Below, in pieces: positions 49,612 to 64,000 of a stretch of DNA of 64,000 nt. Under the pieces are notes generated by a model that made no database searches, was not told the origin of the DNA, and saw only the letters and a list, made by a program, of their open reading frames with translations. Every line of letters starts with the position of its first letter. The stretch's first letter is position 1. Source of the DNA: Letharia columbiana (taxonomy: Eukaryota; Ascomycota; Lecanoromycetes; Lecanorales; Parmeliaceae); assembly GCF_014066305.1 (NCBI RefSeq), contig NW_023501036.1:879501-943500 (forward strand), written 5' to 3'. The translations under genes were made by a program, and so were the position numbers.

Positions 49612-50174
49612 CATCTGCAAATCTGAAAAGTTCCTGCTAAATTTCAAATTGCTGATCTTGCGAATAGGGCTGAAATTAAGAATTCCGTCGGTTTAGCAAC
49701 TATCTTAAAAATCAGCCAAAATTCCGTCGGTTTAGCAACTATCTTAATCTTTTCCGCCAGTTCTACTAGTTTAGTAGCAATACGCATAAAAAAGAAAAGT
49801 TCTAATAATTGACGTTACGATGGTAAGGTTCTACGATAATAAGTATCAACGTCAACTTAAATTTAACTACGGAATTAGATGATTTAATGAAATTAGTCGT
49901 ATAGGTAATACTCTGATATAGCGCATAATGATACGCATATTGATGATAATATATATTAATACTATATATAGAATAGTACTTAGAGTGTATTAGAGTGCAT
50001 TACGCAAAATTTTTAAAGTTACTAAAAATTTTTTAAAGTTGCTAAACTGGTAGAATTAATAGAAAGAGTTAGACATAGGTAAAGTCTGCTTAATAGACTA
50101 AATCGTGCTAAATCGTGCTTATGGTGCGGACCTGGCGGAAATCGTACGGAAAGGAACTTTTCAGATTTGCAGAT
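49612..50174. mobile_element. MITE copy 3, least mutated
   Basis: The 563-bp element has intact CATCTGCAAATCTGAAAAGT ends and the duplication AT (49610-49611, 50175-50176). Removing it with one AT restores the host reading frame (SIYIRSYK). The interior has nested inverted repeats (TTTCCGCCAGTTCTACTAG and a decayed partner) and an AT-rich centre. Confidence 0.9.
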
Positions 50175-53100
50175 GATTTATATAAGAAGTTATAAAATTA
50201 TAATTAAAGATTCTATTTATCTATAAAAAGAATTTATAAAAAAAAAGATTTATATAAAGTTAATAATAATAATTTCTCTATATAGTAAAATAATACTATT
50301 TATAAAAATATTAATCTATTTATTTATTATAATTTTTTATTTAAACTTATTATCTAGATATATTTTACTTTTTTTATTTATATAATAAATTATTTAATAA
50401 TTAATAATTTTACTAAAAATAAAATAAGTAATTTTATTTAAATTTTAAAGAAATTAAGATTTAAAAGCGTATTTAAAATAAATTATAAGAATTATTTTTA
50501 GATTATAATTAAATCTAACTTCGCGATAACTTATTTAAAAAAAAATTAATTATTTCTAGCTCGCTAAAATTTTTAATCTTAATATCTATTAATTATTTAA
50601 AATTAATATTTTTAATCTTTATTAAATAGAAAATAAAGCTATTTAATAAAATTATAATTTATAATAATATTTAAAAAACTTAAGCTCTTATAGAGTTAGT
50701 TAAAAAAAAATCTAATATTTAAATAAATATTAGATTTATAAAAGTTTCTAAAGAAGAATATTATAACTATAGCTATATCTATCGATATTACGACTTAATA
50801 CGACTTAGTATAACTTAGCGCTTAATATAGCTTAATACTCGATATTTTAGTAATAGCTTTCCTTAAAAGAATTATTATAACTTTTACTATTAGAATTTTA
50901 TATTTATATTTATAATATAATAACTAATAGTAATATTAGTATTTAATTCGAAGATAATTTATCTAGCTATTATCTAGAATCGAGATTATTTTAATAGTAA
51001 ATTAACTAATAAAAATCTTAAGGAATTTCGAAGTATATTAATCGCTTTCGCTTATATTTATTCTATTACTTTAAACTTTATTATCTTTTAAAATTATTAC
51101 TTATTAACTTTTAATTATAATTATATTATATTAAGAAGCTTAAGAAAATATATATTAATTTATTAACTTTTTAAGTAAGTTAATTTTAAATATATAGATA
51201 ATTAATAAGATTCTAGAATTATTATTTTAGCTATATAAATTTCTAAGTATAAAATTATTTTAAAAAAACTCGAACTTTATTAATCTCGCTAATACTTATA
51301 TTATTAGATATCTTATTATAAATAATTTTAGACTTACTCGATTATATATAGATTATTAATATTCTAGCTAGCTTATATTCTAGATAAAAAATTTAAAAGA
51401 TTTTTAACTAATTTTATATTTCTTTAAATAAGATACTAATTAGATTTAAAGTTTTTTAAGATTACTCTTATTATAAGAGTAATCTTAAAAGTTTTATTAG
51501 TCTCGACTTTATTCTTAATAAAAATAAGAGAATCTATTAAAATTAAAAGAAATAATTCTTTTAATTATAGAAATCGTTTTAATATAAATCTTAACGATTT
51601 TATATTTATTAAATCTTTTAAAGTTATAGAAAAACGTTTAATAATATAATTAGATATTATAAAATATATAACTAATTAAATTAAAGAGTTAATCGAAAAT
51701 TATAAAAATTTAAGAAACTTATAATATTTTAAAAGTACTTATTAATGAGATTATATAGTTATTTTAATAATTATTAATAGATTAATTTAAAAAGAAGCTA
51801 GGCTATAAGCTATCTTTTCTTTATAAATCTCTAATTAATATAAATATAAATATTATTTAAATTATTTATCGATTTCTATTAAAAATTAAAAAGAAATTTT
51901 ATTAATCTAAAGTCGATTAATAGCTTTTTAATTAAGAATTAATTTAGTATATATTAAGCGACTAAAAAGATCTTTAAATTTAATTTAATATAATAAAAAA
52001 AGAATTAAGAGAATTAAGTACTCTTAATTTATTCTTTAAATTTATAAATAAATTTACTAATCGCTATTCGTTATTAATATTAAATAATTATTCTTAATTT
52101 TAAAACTTTTTATAGCGATATTTAAGGCTATTTCTATAAATATTAGCTTTTCTTAATAAAATATATACTCTAATACTTCGCGCTTAAAAGATAGAAATTA
52201 TTAAAAATTATTAAAATTAAGAAATAAATTACTTAGATCTATATAATTAAGAAATTAAAAAAGATTTAATTAAATATATATTCAAAAGATTTATAAATTT
52301 AATAGACTCTCTAATTATTAATTCTTTATTTTAATATTAACTAATTTCCTAAATTACTATCTTTTTATCTCGCTAGAATATAAAATCGAAAAATCTAGAA
52401 ATTTATCTAAATCTTTTTTTAGAAATTCGTTAAAATTCGAAGTCTTAAAGATTTATTTAAGAATTTTATTAGTAATTAAAAAAGTCTAATTATTTAGTAA
52501 TTAAGAATAAGTTAATTTACTTATAAATAAGAGTTATTTAATAAGATATAAAGCTTTATTAAAATTATAATCTTAATTCTAAATCTAAATTTATTTTTAG
52601 AGAAAATTATTATTTAAAATTAGTTTTATTAAGATTAAAATATTCGTCTATCTCGAGAATATAATTACTTATATACTCGAAATAATTATTCCTCTTAAAA
52701 ATATAAAAATTCTTAAAATAATTTTTAATTATATAAGTATTTTAACTATTAAAAATCTTCGAATTAATAAAAAACTCTAAAGCCTTATTCGAGAAATATT
52801 ATAATATTTAATTCTTAAAAATACTTCGCGATTTTTTTTATTCGTTATTTTTAATATATCGCGAAGCTAAAAGATAATACTTTTATTCTTTAAGTACTCT
52901 TAATATATTTAAAAAGAGATATCTTAAAATAGTATAACGATCTCTTTATAAGAGTTCGCTAGAAGATAAATTATAATTTAATAATATAGAAAGATAAACT
53001 TCTTTAAAAATATCGATTAAATTATTTCGAATTTCTAAAAAAGATAAAAAAGTTAAAATTTTAATTCGACGATTCTCTTATTACGCTAAATTAATATTTA

Positions 53101-53349
53101 ATAAAAAAAATTATTTATATAATATTAAGATTATTAATAAAAATATAATTATTAGATATCTCTAATAAGGGCTAGATATAAATTTAGCTCTTATTATATT
53201 TATATAAAAAAAAGATATAATTAAGAATTTTAATAAATAAATTTATAATAATAAGATAACGACGAAACGCGTTTATAATATAAATAAGTTTTATTATAAA
53301 GTTAAATTATTAATATTTAATATAAATTAAAATTAAAAATTTTTAAAAA

Positions 53350-53352
<3 letters not shown>
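50175..53352 (+). pseudogene. Host relic G, fragment 5
   Basis: RIPped plus-strand coding sequence continuing from 49,611. Long Leu/Ile/Lys-rich stretches with stops read through to about 53,330, just before the poly-A tract. I cannot name a domain beyond the protease-like piece at its start. Confidence 0.4.
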
Positions 53353-53637
<285 letters not shown>

Positions 53638-56600
53638 TAACGATTATATACTAGCTATATTAATTTAATCTAAATTATACTATAATTATATACGTTATTA
53701 TATATTAACTCTCTTATTATAAGCTAGAAGTATTTATATAATTAAAGAGAAGAAGAAAGTTATTAATAGAGTAGTCTATCTTTAATACTATATAAGAATA
53801 TCTCGAAAGTATATATCGCTATAAATATCGATATTTATAATTTATTAAAGTTTTTTATATATAGTTATATAGTTTAATATTAGTTATAATATAAAGTATT
53901 ATAAAGTAAATATAAATAGATAGAAATCTACTTATAGAATATAGTATATATAATCTTATATTATACTTACTCTCTATATAAAAATATTCTTTAAAGCCTC
54001 TTATTACTTATTAGTTATCTTATTCTCTATATTATTTAATACTTCGCCTATCTCTTCTATTAATTTCATCTTTAATATAAAGATATTTAAGTCTTTATTA
54101 ATATCGATCTTTTAGAATTATTTTTTCTATATTAAATAAGATATAAGTCTTTTAGAATAGCTATCTATACTTTAATCTTTAAATTCTATACGCTAATATA
54201 GAGTATTAAAGATATTTAAAAGATACTATCGCGTATATTTAAATAAATTAAAAGTTATATATATCTTAATAATAAAGATAAATTAAATATTAATAGATAG
54301 TAAGTTAAAGAAAAGCGTTTAGATAAGAATTATATTAATATATATAAAAGCCTTTAATAAATAATAATAGATTTATCTCTTATATTTTAGAAAAACGTAG
54401 TTTTATTAGATTAATATCCTCGAAATCTATAGCGTTAATATTAAATTTAAAGATAGTTTTAAATTATAAGTTATTAAAGTTAATATAAATCTTTTTTTAA
54501 TATTCGCGAATATATATAAATTCGATAGATATATTAATTATATATCTCTTATCGAATTAATTTATTATTATATTTATTTAAGCGCTACTATTAAAATCTA
54601 TTTCTTTTAAATTTTATATAAACTTTATATATATTATTTAACATTCTTATATATTAAATAATTAATCTTTATATCTAAAAATACTATTTAAATAGATTTA
54701 TTTATATATATATTAAATAGATAGATTAGAAAGTATCATCTATAGAGTATATTTAATTCTATTATTACTATACTCTTATTCTTCTTTATCTTTTTTTATC
54801 TTTTTTAGCTTTTTTTATTAAAACTAATCTTTCTTTAGCTTTAATATTTATAATTAGCTTTTATCATAAAATTAATTAGCTTTATTATTACTCGATATTA
54901 GAGTAATAATAAAATTATTATAACTTCTCTTCTTTATATTAACCTTCTTATTATTATTATTTCTATTTTTTATATTATCTATTAAAGTCTTTAATATATT
55001 CTCTAATATATAAAAAGCTATAATTTTTATAGATAAAAGATTTAATATATACGCGTTATATCGAGAATATATTTTATAGAAATAGTTTATAGAGATAGAT
55101 CTCGAGATAGACTATAAGATAGATTATAAGATAAATTATAAGATAAATTATAAGATAGATATCGAGATTTACTTTATAATAGACTTTAAGAAAGACTTTA
55201 CGAGATAGAGGTTATAAAGTTATTATCTTTATACTATTTATAATAAACTTCTTTAAAAACTTAGATTTAATTATAATCTATATTAAATAAATTAAATTTA
55301 AAAAAAATATAAAAATATTAATTTTATATAAACTATTAAAAGCTATAGACTAATTATTTTTACTTTTAAAATCTTTATCTAGCGATCTCTTATATCGTTA
55401 TATATTATAAGATAATATAATTTTTATTAATTTATTTTAGAAACTATCTTTATTCTATATAGAGCTTTCTATTTAAAATAATTTATCTAATTTTCTAAAC
55501 TTTAAACTTATTATTAATTATCAAAGTCTATTAAAAGATTTACTATAAAGATTATTTAGTTATTATATATAAGTTTAAATAATTAATATTAATATAAATT
55601 AGAGAATATAGAAATTATAAAGATATAATTTAGAGATTAAAGTAAATAATATTAGTCTTTTTATTTTAGCTAACTACATTTAAAAAGAAGCTATCTTAAA
55701 GACTATTAAGATATCTTAATATTTATTTTAATCTATATAAGAATATATAAATCTTCTATATTATAATTATCTATAAAAAAATTCTTAGATTATAAAGAAG
55801 ATAAATAAATTTCGACAATAGCTTTATTTACTCTCTTTTAAAATACTTACTTTACTTTCTTTATTATATTATTTATCTTACTTTTACTTTAGCTATCTTA
55901 ATTATCTATATATATTAAATCTTATTATTATTTATCTATTAAAGACTTTTATAATTAGATTATTATCTTATTTTATATATTTAAATTTTTATATAGAGTA
56001 TTAATTAAAAGTATTTATCTATTAAAGGCTATTACAATAATATCTCTACTTTATCTTATATACTTAAAATCTTATATAGATTATTAATTATTTATTATAA
56101 TATCTATAATAGATATAAATTTTAAGATTATATAATTATAAGTTAATAATAAATTATAAAATAATCTTAACTTCGTTAATATAGCGAAGTTAAAAAACTT
56201 TATTAATAATTAATTTTTTAAATCTTACTTTAATTAGTATATAGAAGTATATATCTATTTCTAATAAGCTCGAGCTTTTAAAAGTAATAATTTATAAATA
56301 AGAGGCTCTTAGTCTATAGATAGTTAAATAATATTTACTTTAAAAAAAGTAATTTAATAATAATAAGTTCTTTTATTTAATTTCTAATAAGATTAAATAA
56401 AATAATATTAATTACTACGCGTATATAATATATAATCTTTAAAAGAGTAATTATAATAATATCTAGAGAATCTTCTATAATAAAGATTTAAATAAGAGTT
56501 AGATATATAATTATCTTTAAGACTTTAATACGATATATCAAGTATAATTAGATATCTTTTAAAAAGAAGAATTCTTATAAATATCTATCTTATAAAAGAT

Positions 56601-59600
56601 TTTTATTATTATTAATTAAATTAAGCTAATTAAAAATAAGCTAATTAAAAATAAGTTAAATAGTAAATAAAGTATTTAATCTAAATAGAGTATTTAATCT
56701 AAATAGATTAATTAAATATTAATAATTATTTAATTATTAATTATTTTATTAATAATTATTTTATTAATAACTACTTTAATAATTTAGATAATTACTTAAT
56801 CTAATAATATTATTAATTTAAAGAATTATTTATTTAATAATTTATCTAATAACTTATTTAATAATTTATTTAATAACTTATTTAATAACTCTAATAAGAG
56901 CGAGATAATTCGATCTTATAATATTAAAGTTAAATTTAATAAAGACTTAAATAACGAAGCTAATAGATTATCTATAATTAATTTTAAAAATAAAGATATT
57001 AACTTCTATTTTAACTTAATCAAAGATATTTATTAATATTAAATATATAGCGAAAAAGAATAATTTAATAATATTTAATTTTAAGTAAGCGTTTTTAATA
57101 GACCTAGTTAATTAATTAGCTAATTAAAAATAATAGTAATATTATAATATTATAAAAGATTATAAATTATATAATTAATCTTAATTATTAAATAAATATA
57201 AAATCTTAAATATAAATAATATAGATTATAAATAATTTTAAGAAAGATATAATTATTTATTAGTTCTTTATAGATAAAATTATTAAAGCCTTTAATCTAA
57301 AGTAATAATACTTTAATAAGATTAACTATTAGAGAGAGAATCTTAAAGTCTTTTATAATATATTTAATATCCCTTAAAATAAAGATAATACTATTCTTTA
57401 TATATTAGAAATATTCTTATTCTCTAAATTTATATTCTAATAATTTATTAATATAAAAGCGCTAATTAACTTTTATCTAGATAAATATATTTAAAAATAT
57501 ATTTTAGTGAATATTATAGATCTAGATAAAATCTAAATAATAATCTATTACTTAATAAAGATATATATTTTTTATTCTATATTCGCCTTATTAGACTATT
57601 TAAAGTTCTACTATTAAAGTCTTTTATAAAGCCTCTTACTAATTATATTAGATTATATATATATTTAAAAATATAAACTTAAATAATCGCTAGCGCGTAA
57701 AGTCTTTTCTAATTATAATATTTATATATCTTCTAAATTAATAAATATATATATTTTATCTTATTATATTTAAATTCTTTAAGATATATAAATATTATAA
57801 AGACTATTATCGCTATATACTTATTATATATAATATAAATTTCGAAAGAATAACTTAGAAAGTAATATTTAATCTTTTAAAACTTAAAAGCTAATATTAA
57901 TATTATTATAATAATTATTTTAAATATATAATTAGATAAATATAGCTTAAAGAAGATAGCGAATTTAATTAAAAAATAATCTTAAAATAATTAAAAGATA
58001 AATTAATAAGATTAATATAGTATTATAATCTAATTAAATATATAATCTTAAGAAATATTTTAAGACTATTATTATAAATAAAGCGTAATTATTAAAGTCT
58101 TTAATTATTTAAAATACTCTTACGCTATAATAATTAAAAGTATAAATATATATTATAATATTAATAATATTAATATTAAATAAAATTATCGACTAAATCG
58201 ACTATATAATATTTATTAAATATTCTAATATAAATAATTAATAAAAAGAGAATTCTCTATATAATATATATTTTACTATAAATTTAAATTTATTTAATAT
58301 TTTAAATAATTATTTAGCTATAAAACTATATCTAATATAATAAGTTTATAAAGATTAAATTTAATAAGTAGATATAAATTTAATAATTAAAGATAGATAT
58401 CTTACTTAAATCTAAAAGCGTATTCTTCTTTAATAAATTTATTTAAATTATATTTTTTTTAAAAAAGACTTTTATATTAAAGAATATCTATTAAGAATTA
58501 AAGTTATTATAATTAATTATAGCTATAATAATAATAAGATTAAGCGCTATAAGATAATAGAAAATAAGATTATTAAAATTAATATTATTATAAAATCTAA
58601 TTTAAAGAAATAAAAAAAGTCTTAATAATTTTTAATTATATATTATAAGTTTATAATATTAATTATATAACTAAAGCTTTTAGATTTAAATAATAAAGTT
58701 AATCTAAAAGCTATAAATCTTAAATTAACGCTTAAAAATAGATTTTTCTTTATAAATTAATTTAATATTATAAATATAAATCTATTAAATTTAGCTTTTT
58801 ATCTTTAATAGCTATTAAAAAAAGTATTAAAGATTAAAACTTTATTATAAAATATCCGTAGTTAAGTAAATATTAATATTTACTTTATCTCTATATATCT
58901 CTATAATCTTCTATAAAAGACTTCTTTTATATAAAATAATTTATTATAAAAGTTTATTATAGAAGTAAATTATATATATAATCTTAAGCAAATATTAATT
59001 ACTTTTATTATATAGATAATATAAAATTAAGAGAAGATTTTAATATAATATTAATTACTTGTAATAATTATTCTACTCTATATTATTTTTAAAATACTTT
59101 AAATTAAAGTTATTATATTAATAATATTTTAAAAAAGAGATAAGAGAGATTATATTATTAATACGTTTAATAATTATAATAAGAAGACTATAATCTATAT
59201 TATAACTTATATTATTAAATCTATTAAACTAAATATATAAAAGCGTTATTATCGAGTTTATATAATTAAATTTATATATAATCTTAATATTTTATAATAA
59301 GCTCTTAATTATACTTATCAACTTAAAAATTCTTTTAATATTATTTATCTATATAAGTACTTTATAAAGAATACTTTTAATAATTATATAGTATAAAAGA
59401 ATATTAAAAAATACGATTTCGAAGGCTATAGCTTATTTTAATTTTTAAATCTTTTATAAAGATAATAATAGTAAAGAAGAATTCGATATCGAAGATTAAG
59501 TAATTAAGAATAGAGAATTAATAAGATTAAAAGATTTAAATATAAATATTAATAAGAATAATAAGATTATAAAACCTCTAATAGTATATAAATTACTACG

Positions 59601-60894
59601 TTATATTCTAATAATAATAAAGAAAAAGAAGATTAAGCTATAAGTATATATATTCTATTATAAAAAGCTTTTAATCTAATTAATAATCTAAATAATAGTC
59701 TTCTATCTTCTTTATAGTCTTCTCTCTTCTTTGCCTTTTATAGCCTTATTTTTATTATATTATAATACTCTCGCCCTCTATAAATAAATATTTTTAATAA
59801 TATCTTTAATAATATAATTATATAATCTAATACTACTATATATAGCGCTAAAAAAGACTTTTATAAAGAAGCTACTTTATATATATAGCCTTTAATAAAA
59901 AGACTATCTTATTTTATAGAGAGCGTTTTAAGATATTATTATAAATAAGATTAATTATAGCCTCTTATAGCCTCTTATAATCTTCTCTTAATACTATTAC
60001 TTAATATATAATATATTATAAAAATATCTATATAATAATTAATCTCTTTTAAAAGCTATAAAATATATTAATTATTAGTCTATTAATTATTAAATATAAA
60101 TTTCTAAAATTACTATAGTCTACTTTTTAATAAATACTTAATAATATTTAATAATACTTTATAATAATTAGTACTCTTAATATAAGATATAATTATAAAT
60201 TTCTAACTTTTTAAATATTTAATAATAAATTTAGAGAGCTTCTTCGATCTACTAACTTTTATCAATATTATTATAAAATATATCTTCTAATTAAAATAAG
60301 TAGTTTTTTTAAGCTTATATAAATACTAGTTTAATATCTATAATTAATTATTCTCTTTTATAATAACTTTTTAATTAAGAATAGATAAATTATATATTTT
60401 TATCTAAAATCTTAATTATAATAAAGATTCTAATCTAGATCTTACTCTATTAAATCTTATCTTTACTTTAAATATTACTTTATCTAAATTAATTTCAAAA
60501 TCTTTATAATTTTAGAATAATAATATTAATAAGAATATTATTATTAATTTTTTATTTTTAAAGATAGATATAGAGTTAATTAAAGACTTTAGTGAGAATA
60601 TATTTATAAATAATATAAAGAAAGGCGAGTTATATTATTCTAGAGAAGCGAAAAGTAATATAAATTTAAATAAGAATAATAAAGAATATAATAAAGAGTT
60701 ATAAATAAAGCGATAATAACGATAATAAGAACTTATTTATAGTATATATCTCTATTATATATATTATTAATTCTAATTATATAGTAATTATCTAATAAGA
60801 TATTTTATATATCTTAAGATTTATAATCTCTTATACTTCTTTAATATCTTAAAGATCTTAAGTCTAATAATAAGAGTAAGGCTAAAAATAAGTA

Positions 60895-60955
60895 ACGTCT
60901 ATCTTTATCTTTATCTCTATCTTTATCTTTATCTTTATCTTTATTAAGATACTCT
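60895..60955. repeat. TCTTTA-type microsatellite
   Basis: About ten hexamer units of TCTTTA/TCTCTA/TCTATC in a row. A simple slippage repeat. Confidence 0.8.
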
Positions 60956-61729
60956 TTATCTTATACCTCTTTATTCGAGACCTCTCCGCTATTATTTACT
61001 TTCTTCTATAAAATTATTTATTAATTAATAAATAAAGAAGTACTTTCTTCTTTTTTATATCTAATATTTAAATTATAATTTAAGAAATTAAAAGATATAA
61101 AAGCGAAGTATATTAGATTAAGAGAAATTCTTTAATTATTATAATCTTTTATAGATAATAATAATAAGAATAATTATTTAAATCTTATATAAATACTTTT
61201 ATTTAAGCTCAATATACTAAAATAATAAATTTACTAATATATATTACTATTATAATTAATATAAAAGTCTTTATTAATTATAATTAAGAAATAACTATTA
61301 CTTTTATAACGTTAAAAGAAAGTTTAATAATAGATAATTAAGTATATAATATAATAGTATTAATATAATTTATTTAATTTAATTTAAATTATTCTTTTAG
61401 CTATAACGTTATAGAAGAAGATATTTTTCGAAATAATATATTATATAAATAAATCTATAGAGCTATAAAAATCTTAGATCTAGAAATCTTTTATATAAAT
61501 AATATTAGAGAATATTTATTATACTTAAATTAATAACTTAATTATTTTTAATAATATTATTTATATTAAAATAATATTACTTTATAAAATAAATTATATA
61601 ATCTTTATAAATTAAGATTATTATATAAATATAATTATATTAAATAAGATTATAATTATATTATAAATAATTATAAAGTAATAATCTATTTTAAAAATAT
61701 TTAAATTAGATTTAGATATTAAATATATA

Positions 61730-62900
61730 AGCTTTTTTTATTAAAAGATCTTTTTATTAAATAATCTTCGAATATAATTAATAGATATCTATTTATATAT
61801 CTTAATTAAGAATATAGCGAAGATAATAAAGAAGAAATAGTTTTTTTTGATAAATAAAGATATATTAGAAGAGTTTTTAATCTTAAATCTTTAAGCATAT
61901 AATCTTTTTATTAGCTTTATTAAACTTATAGCGAACTTAAAATAGCTTACTTTAATCATTTAAAACTTAAATTACTTATTATTAATCTATATAAATCTCT
62001 ATTATATTTCTTATTTATCGATAATTTCGATATATATAAAAATATATATCGCGCCTTAAAAGCTTTTTATTTAATTTTTATTTATTTAGAATATAATAAG
62101 CGAAGAAAGCTTATAAATATATTTATACTATTATTAGATTTTTATAATATAAAAATAGAAGATATAATAAAAGCCTTTAATAGGTTTATTTAGAAATTAA
62201 ATTAAGGGATATAATTAGATATTAATAAAGAGATAATTACTATTTAAATATTCGCTATTATATTTCTAAAAGATATATTATAATAGATTAATAATATAGA
62301 CTTTATAAGATATAGCGTAAGAATAAATTATTAAAAGCTATTTCTATTTAAAAAAGAGAGAGAAAATCTAAACTTTAATATTATAGATAATAAAAGATAT
62401 TATTAAAAGATTATTTAGTAAAGAAAGTACGCGAATAGCTTAAATAATATAGATTTAAAGATATTTATTCGCGATATAGATATTCGATTAAAGATTTTAT
62501 TAATTACGAAATTTACTTTAACTCTTAATCTTATATAATTATATTTTTATAATATATCTTACTCTAAATAAAGAGATTTAGATAAAATTTTATAAGATTT
62601 TTTTATAACTTTAATTCTTAATAAGCGCGATATATCGATATATCTAAAAATCTTTTAAAACTTTTAATTCTCTTTAGAGTAAAAGCGAATTTAGAGTTTA
62701 ATATTCTATATCTAATTATAATTACTTTTTAAAATAAAAAAAATTATAATTCTAGCGCTATTAATACTTTCAAAGTTAAATAAAAATAAATTAATTTTAT
62801 CTTTTATTTTTATAGATAATAATAAATATTATAATTATTAAGTCTTCTTCGCTTTAAATAATAATAAAGATATTTAATATAATTACTTATTCTAATATAT
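61730..62900 (+). pseudogene. Possible DNA-transposon transposase relic (Tnp2/CACTA-like)
   Basis: The plus strand reads as a long relic with pieces such as AIIFLKDILQQINNIDFIRY followed by a basic stretch that would carry Cys residues before RIP. The layout is faintly like the Tnp2-type transposases of fungal CACTA-like elements. The match is by impression only; I see no inverted repeats to bound an element. Confidence 0.25.
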
Positions 62901-64000
62901 TAATTAATACTTAGCGCTATATTAAACTTAATCTTCTTTATTAATATATATTAAAAGCGTATAAAATTTATTAAGATCTTATTATCTATAAAACTTCTAT
63001 TATAATAAACTTTAATAAATTAAATTTAAATTCTAATTATAATAGAGAATTATTAAATAAAATATTAAAGAAGATAATATTAAATAAGAATTACTCTAAC
63101 TTCAAAGTTATTTTTTAGATACTATTAGAATATAAAGCTAAAGAAAAATTAATTAAAGGAAAAAAAAAAAAAAAAAAAGAGAATAGTAAGTTTAAGAAGC
63201 TTTTTAAGCTTTTTTAATATATACGCTAACTTATATCTAATTAATAATATAATTAAATATATAATAATAATAAACTTAAATATTCTAATAGACGAATTAA
63301 AGTATAAATATATTTTATAAAGCTTAAATTATTATAACTAATTATTATTTTAGAATTTTTAAAAATATAATTAATATTATAATACCTTTAAACTTAATAA
63401 TCTATCTTTTCGCTAAAGATATAATATAATAATCTCTATAACTAGAATTAGCGGGTATATAAAATTATAAATATTCGAAATTAATAAATATCTTAATTCT
63501 TCTAAATATATAATATTTAATTTTTATAAAAAGCTTTTTATTAATTAACGATAGTAGAGAATAAATAATATTATTAAAGACTATTATAGTATTCTTATAG
63601 ATAATTAATATAAGACTAAAAAGCTCTTTTTAATTAAGTTTATTTTAAATAAATTTTAAGATAACGACTATAATAAACTTAATAAGACTTTCTTTATAAT
63701 ATAACTTTATTTAATATCTAATAGCGATATATTAATAAGATTATAATATTTAGATAATAAATTTTAATCTAAAGTTACTAAAGTAATATTAAAGAATAGC
63801 CTATACTAACTCGTAGATAACGCTATCTTATTTCTTAAATACTCGATTTATAAATAGCTAATAAAGTCTTTAATAGAATTAATCGCCGCTATATCTATAA
63901 TATTAATAACTATCTTAATATTATAAATATTAAAAGACGATTAATATAGTATTTCGCGTATATCTATCGATAAAGAAAATACGCTTTTCTAATTATTTAT

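Overview
The window looks like a piece of a filamentous ascomycete (Pezizomycotina, probably Sordariomycetes) chromosome. The evidence is short GT-AG introns of about 50-60 bases with CTRAC-type branch sites, a fungal HAP5/HapE CCAAT-binding subunit, and a very large block mutated in the way repeat-induced point mutation (RIP) acts: CpA and TpG are almost gone and replaced by TpA, while CpG and GpC persist. The species cannot be named from the sequence alone.

Bases 1 to about 7,085 are ordinary gene-bearing DNA. In order they hold the last two exons of an unidentified plus-strand gene, a minus-strand HAP5/hapE gene, a 2.4-kb divergent intergenic region containing a decayed relic and a GC-rich hairpin, a plus-strand FCF2 gene (pre-rRNA processing), and a convergent minus-strand purine nucleoside phosphorylase gene of seven exons. 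The phosphorylase carries one extra base in a C8 run that breaks exon 1.

From about 7,085 to the end (57 kb) no live gene is visible. This is an AT-rich, RIP-mutated graveyard of nested transposons whose order of insertion can be read from target-site duplications. A roughly 7-kb host relic with degraded zinc-finger and protease-like reading frames is scattered over 7,086-8,725, 27,206-27,704, 40,600-42,302, 49,439-49,611 and 50,175-53,352. It was hit by: (a) a 1.0-kb terminal-repeat miniature retrotransposon (TRIM-1, 8,726-27,200, TSD CTAGC), itself split by Copia element A with 139-bp LTRs; A holds a Tc1/mariner-like element inside one LTR and a 6-kb LINE with a 14-bp TSD, and the LINE holds a MITE; (b) Copia element D (27,705-40,599, TSD AAATC), which holds a complete TRIM-2 (33,914-34,926, TSD TAACT) and a chimeric fragment B with a 633-bp un-RIPped TIR element; (c) a solo 139-bp LTR (TSD ATTAT); (d) Copia element C (42,303-49,438, TSD AAATA); (e) a third MITE. 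The TRIM and the C/D Copia family share a primer-binding site that looks complementary to the anticodon arm of a methionine tRNA (half-tRNA priming).

A 3-kb island of much less mutated DNA (21,100-24,140) carries 200-bp tandem repeats, a MITE and a possible second miniature LTR element. A 281-base nearly pure A tract lies at 53,353. The last 10 kb (53,634-64,000) is heavily RIPped and mostly unreadable, with weak hints of a large DNA-transposon transposase. The block might be a pericentromeric or other heterochromatic domain; no telomere repeat is present.
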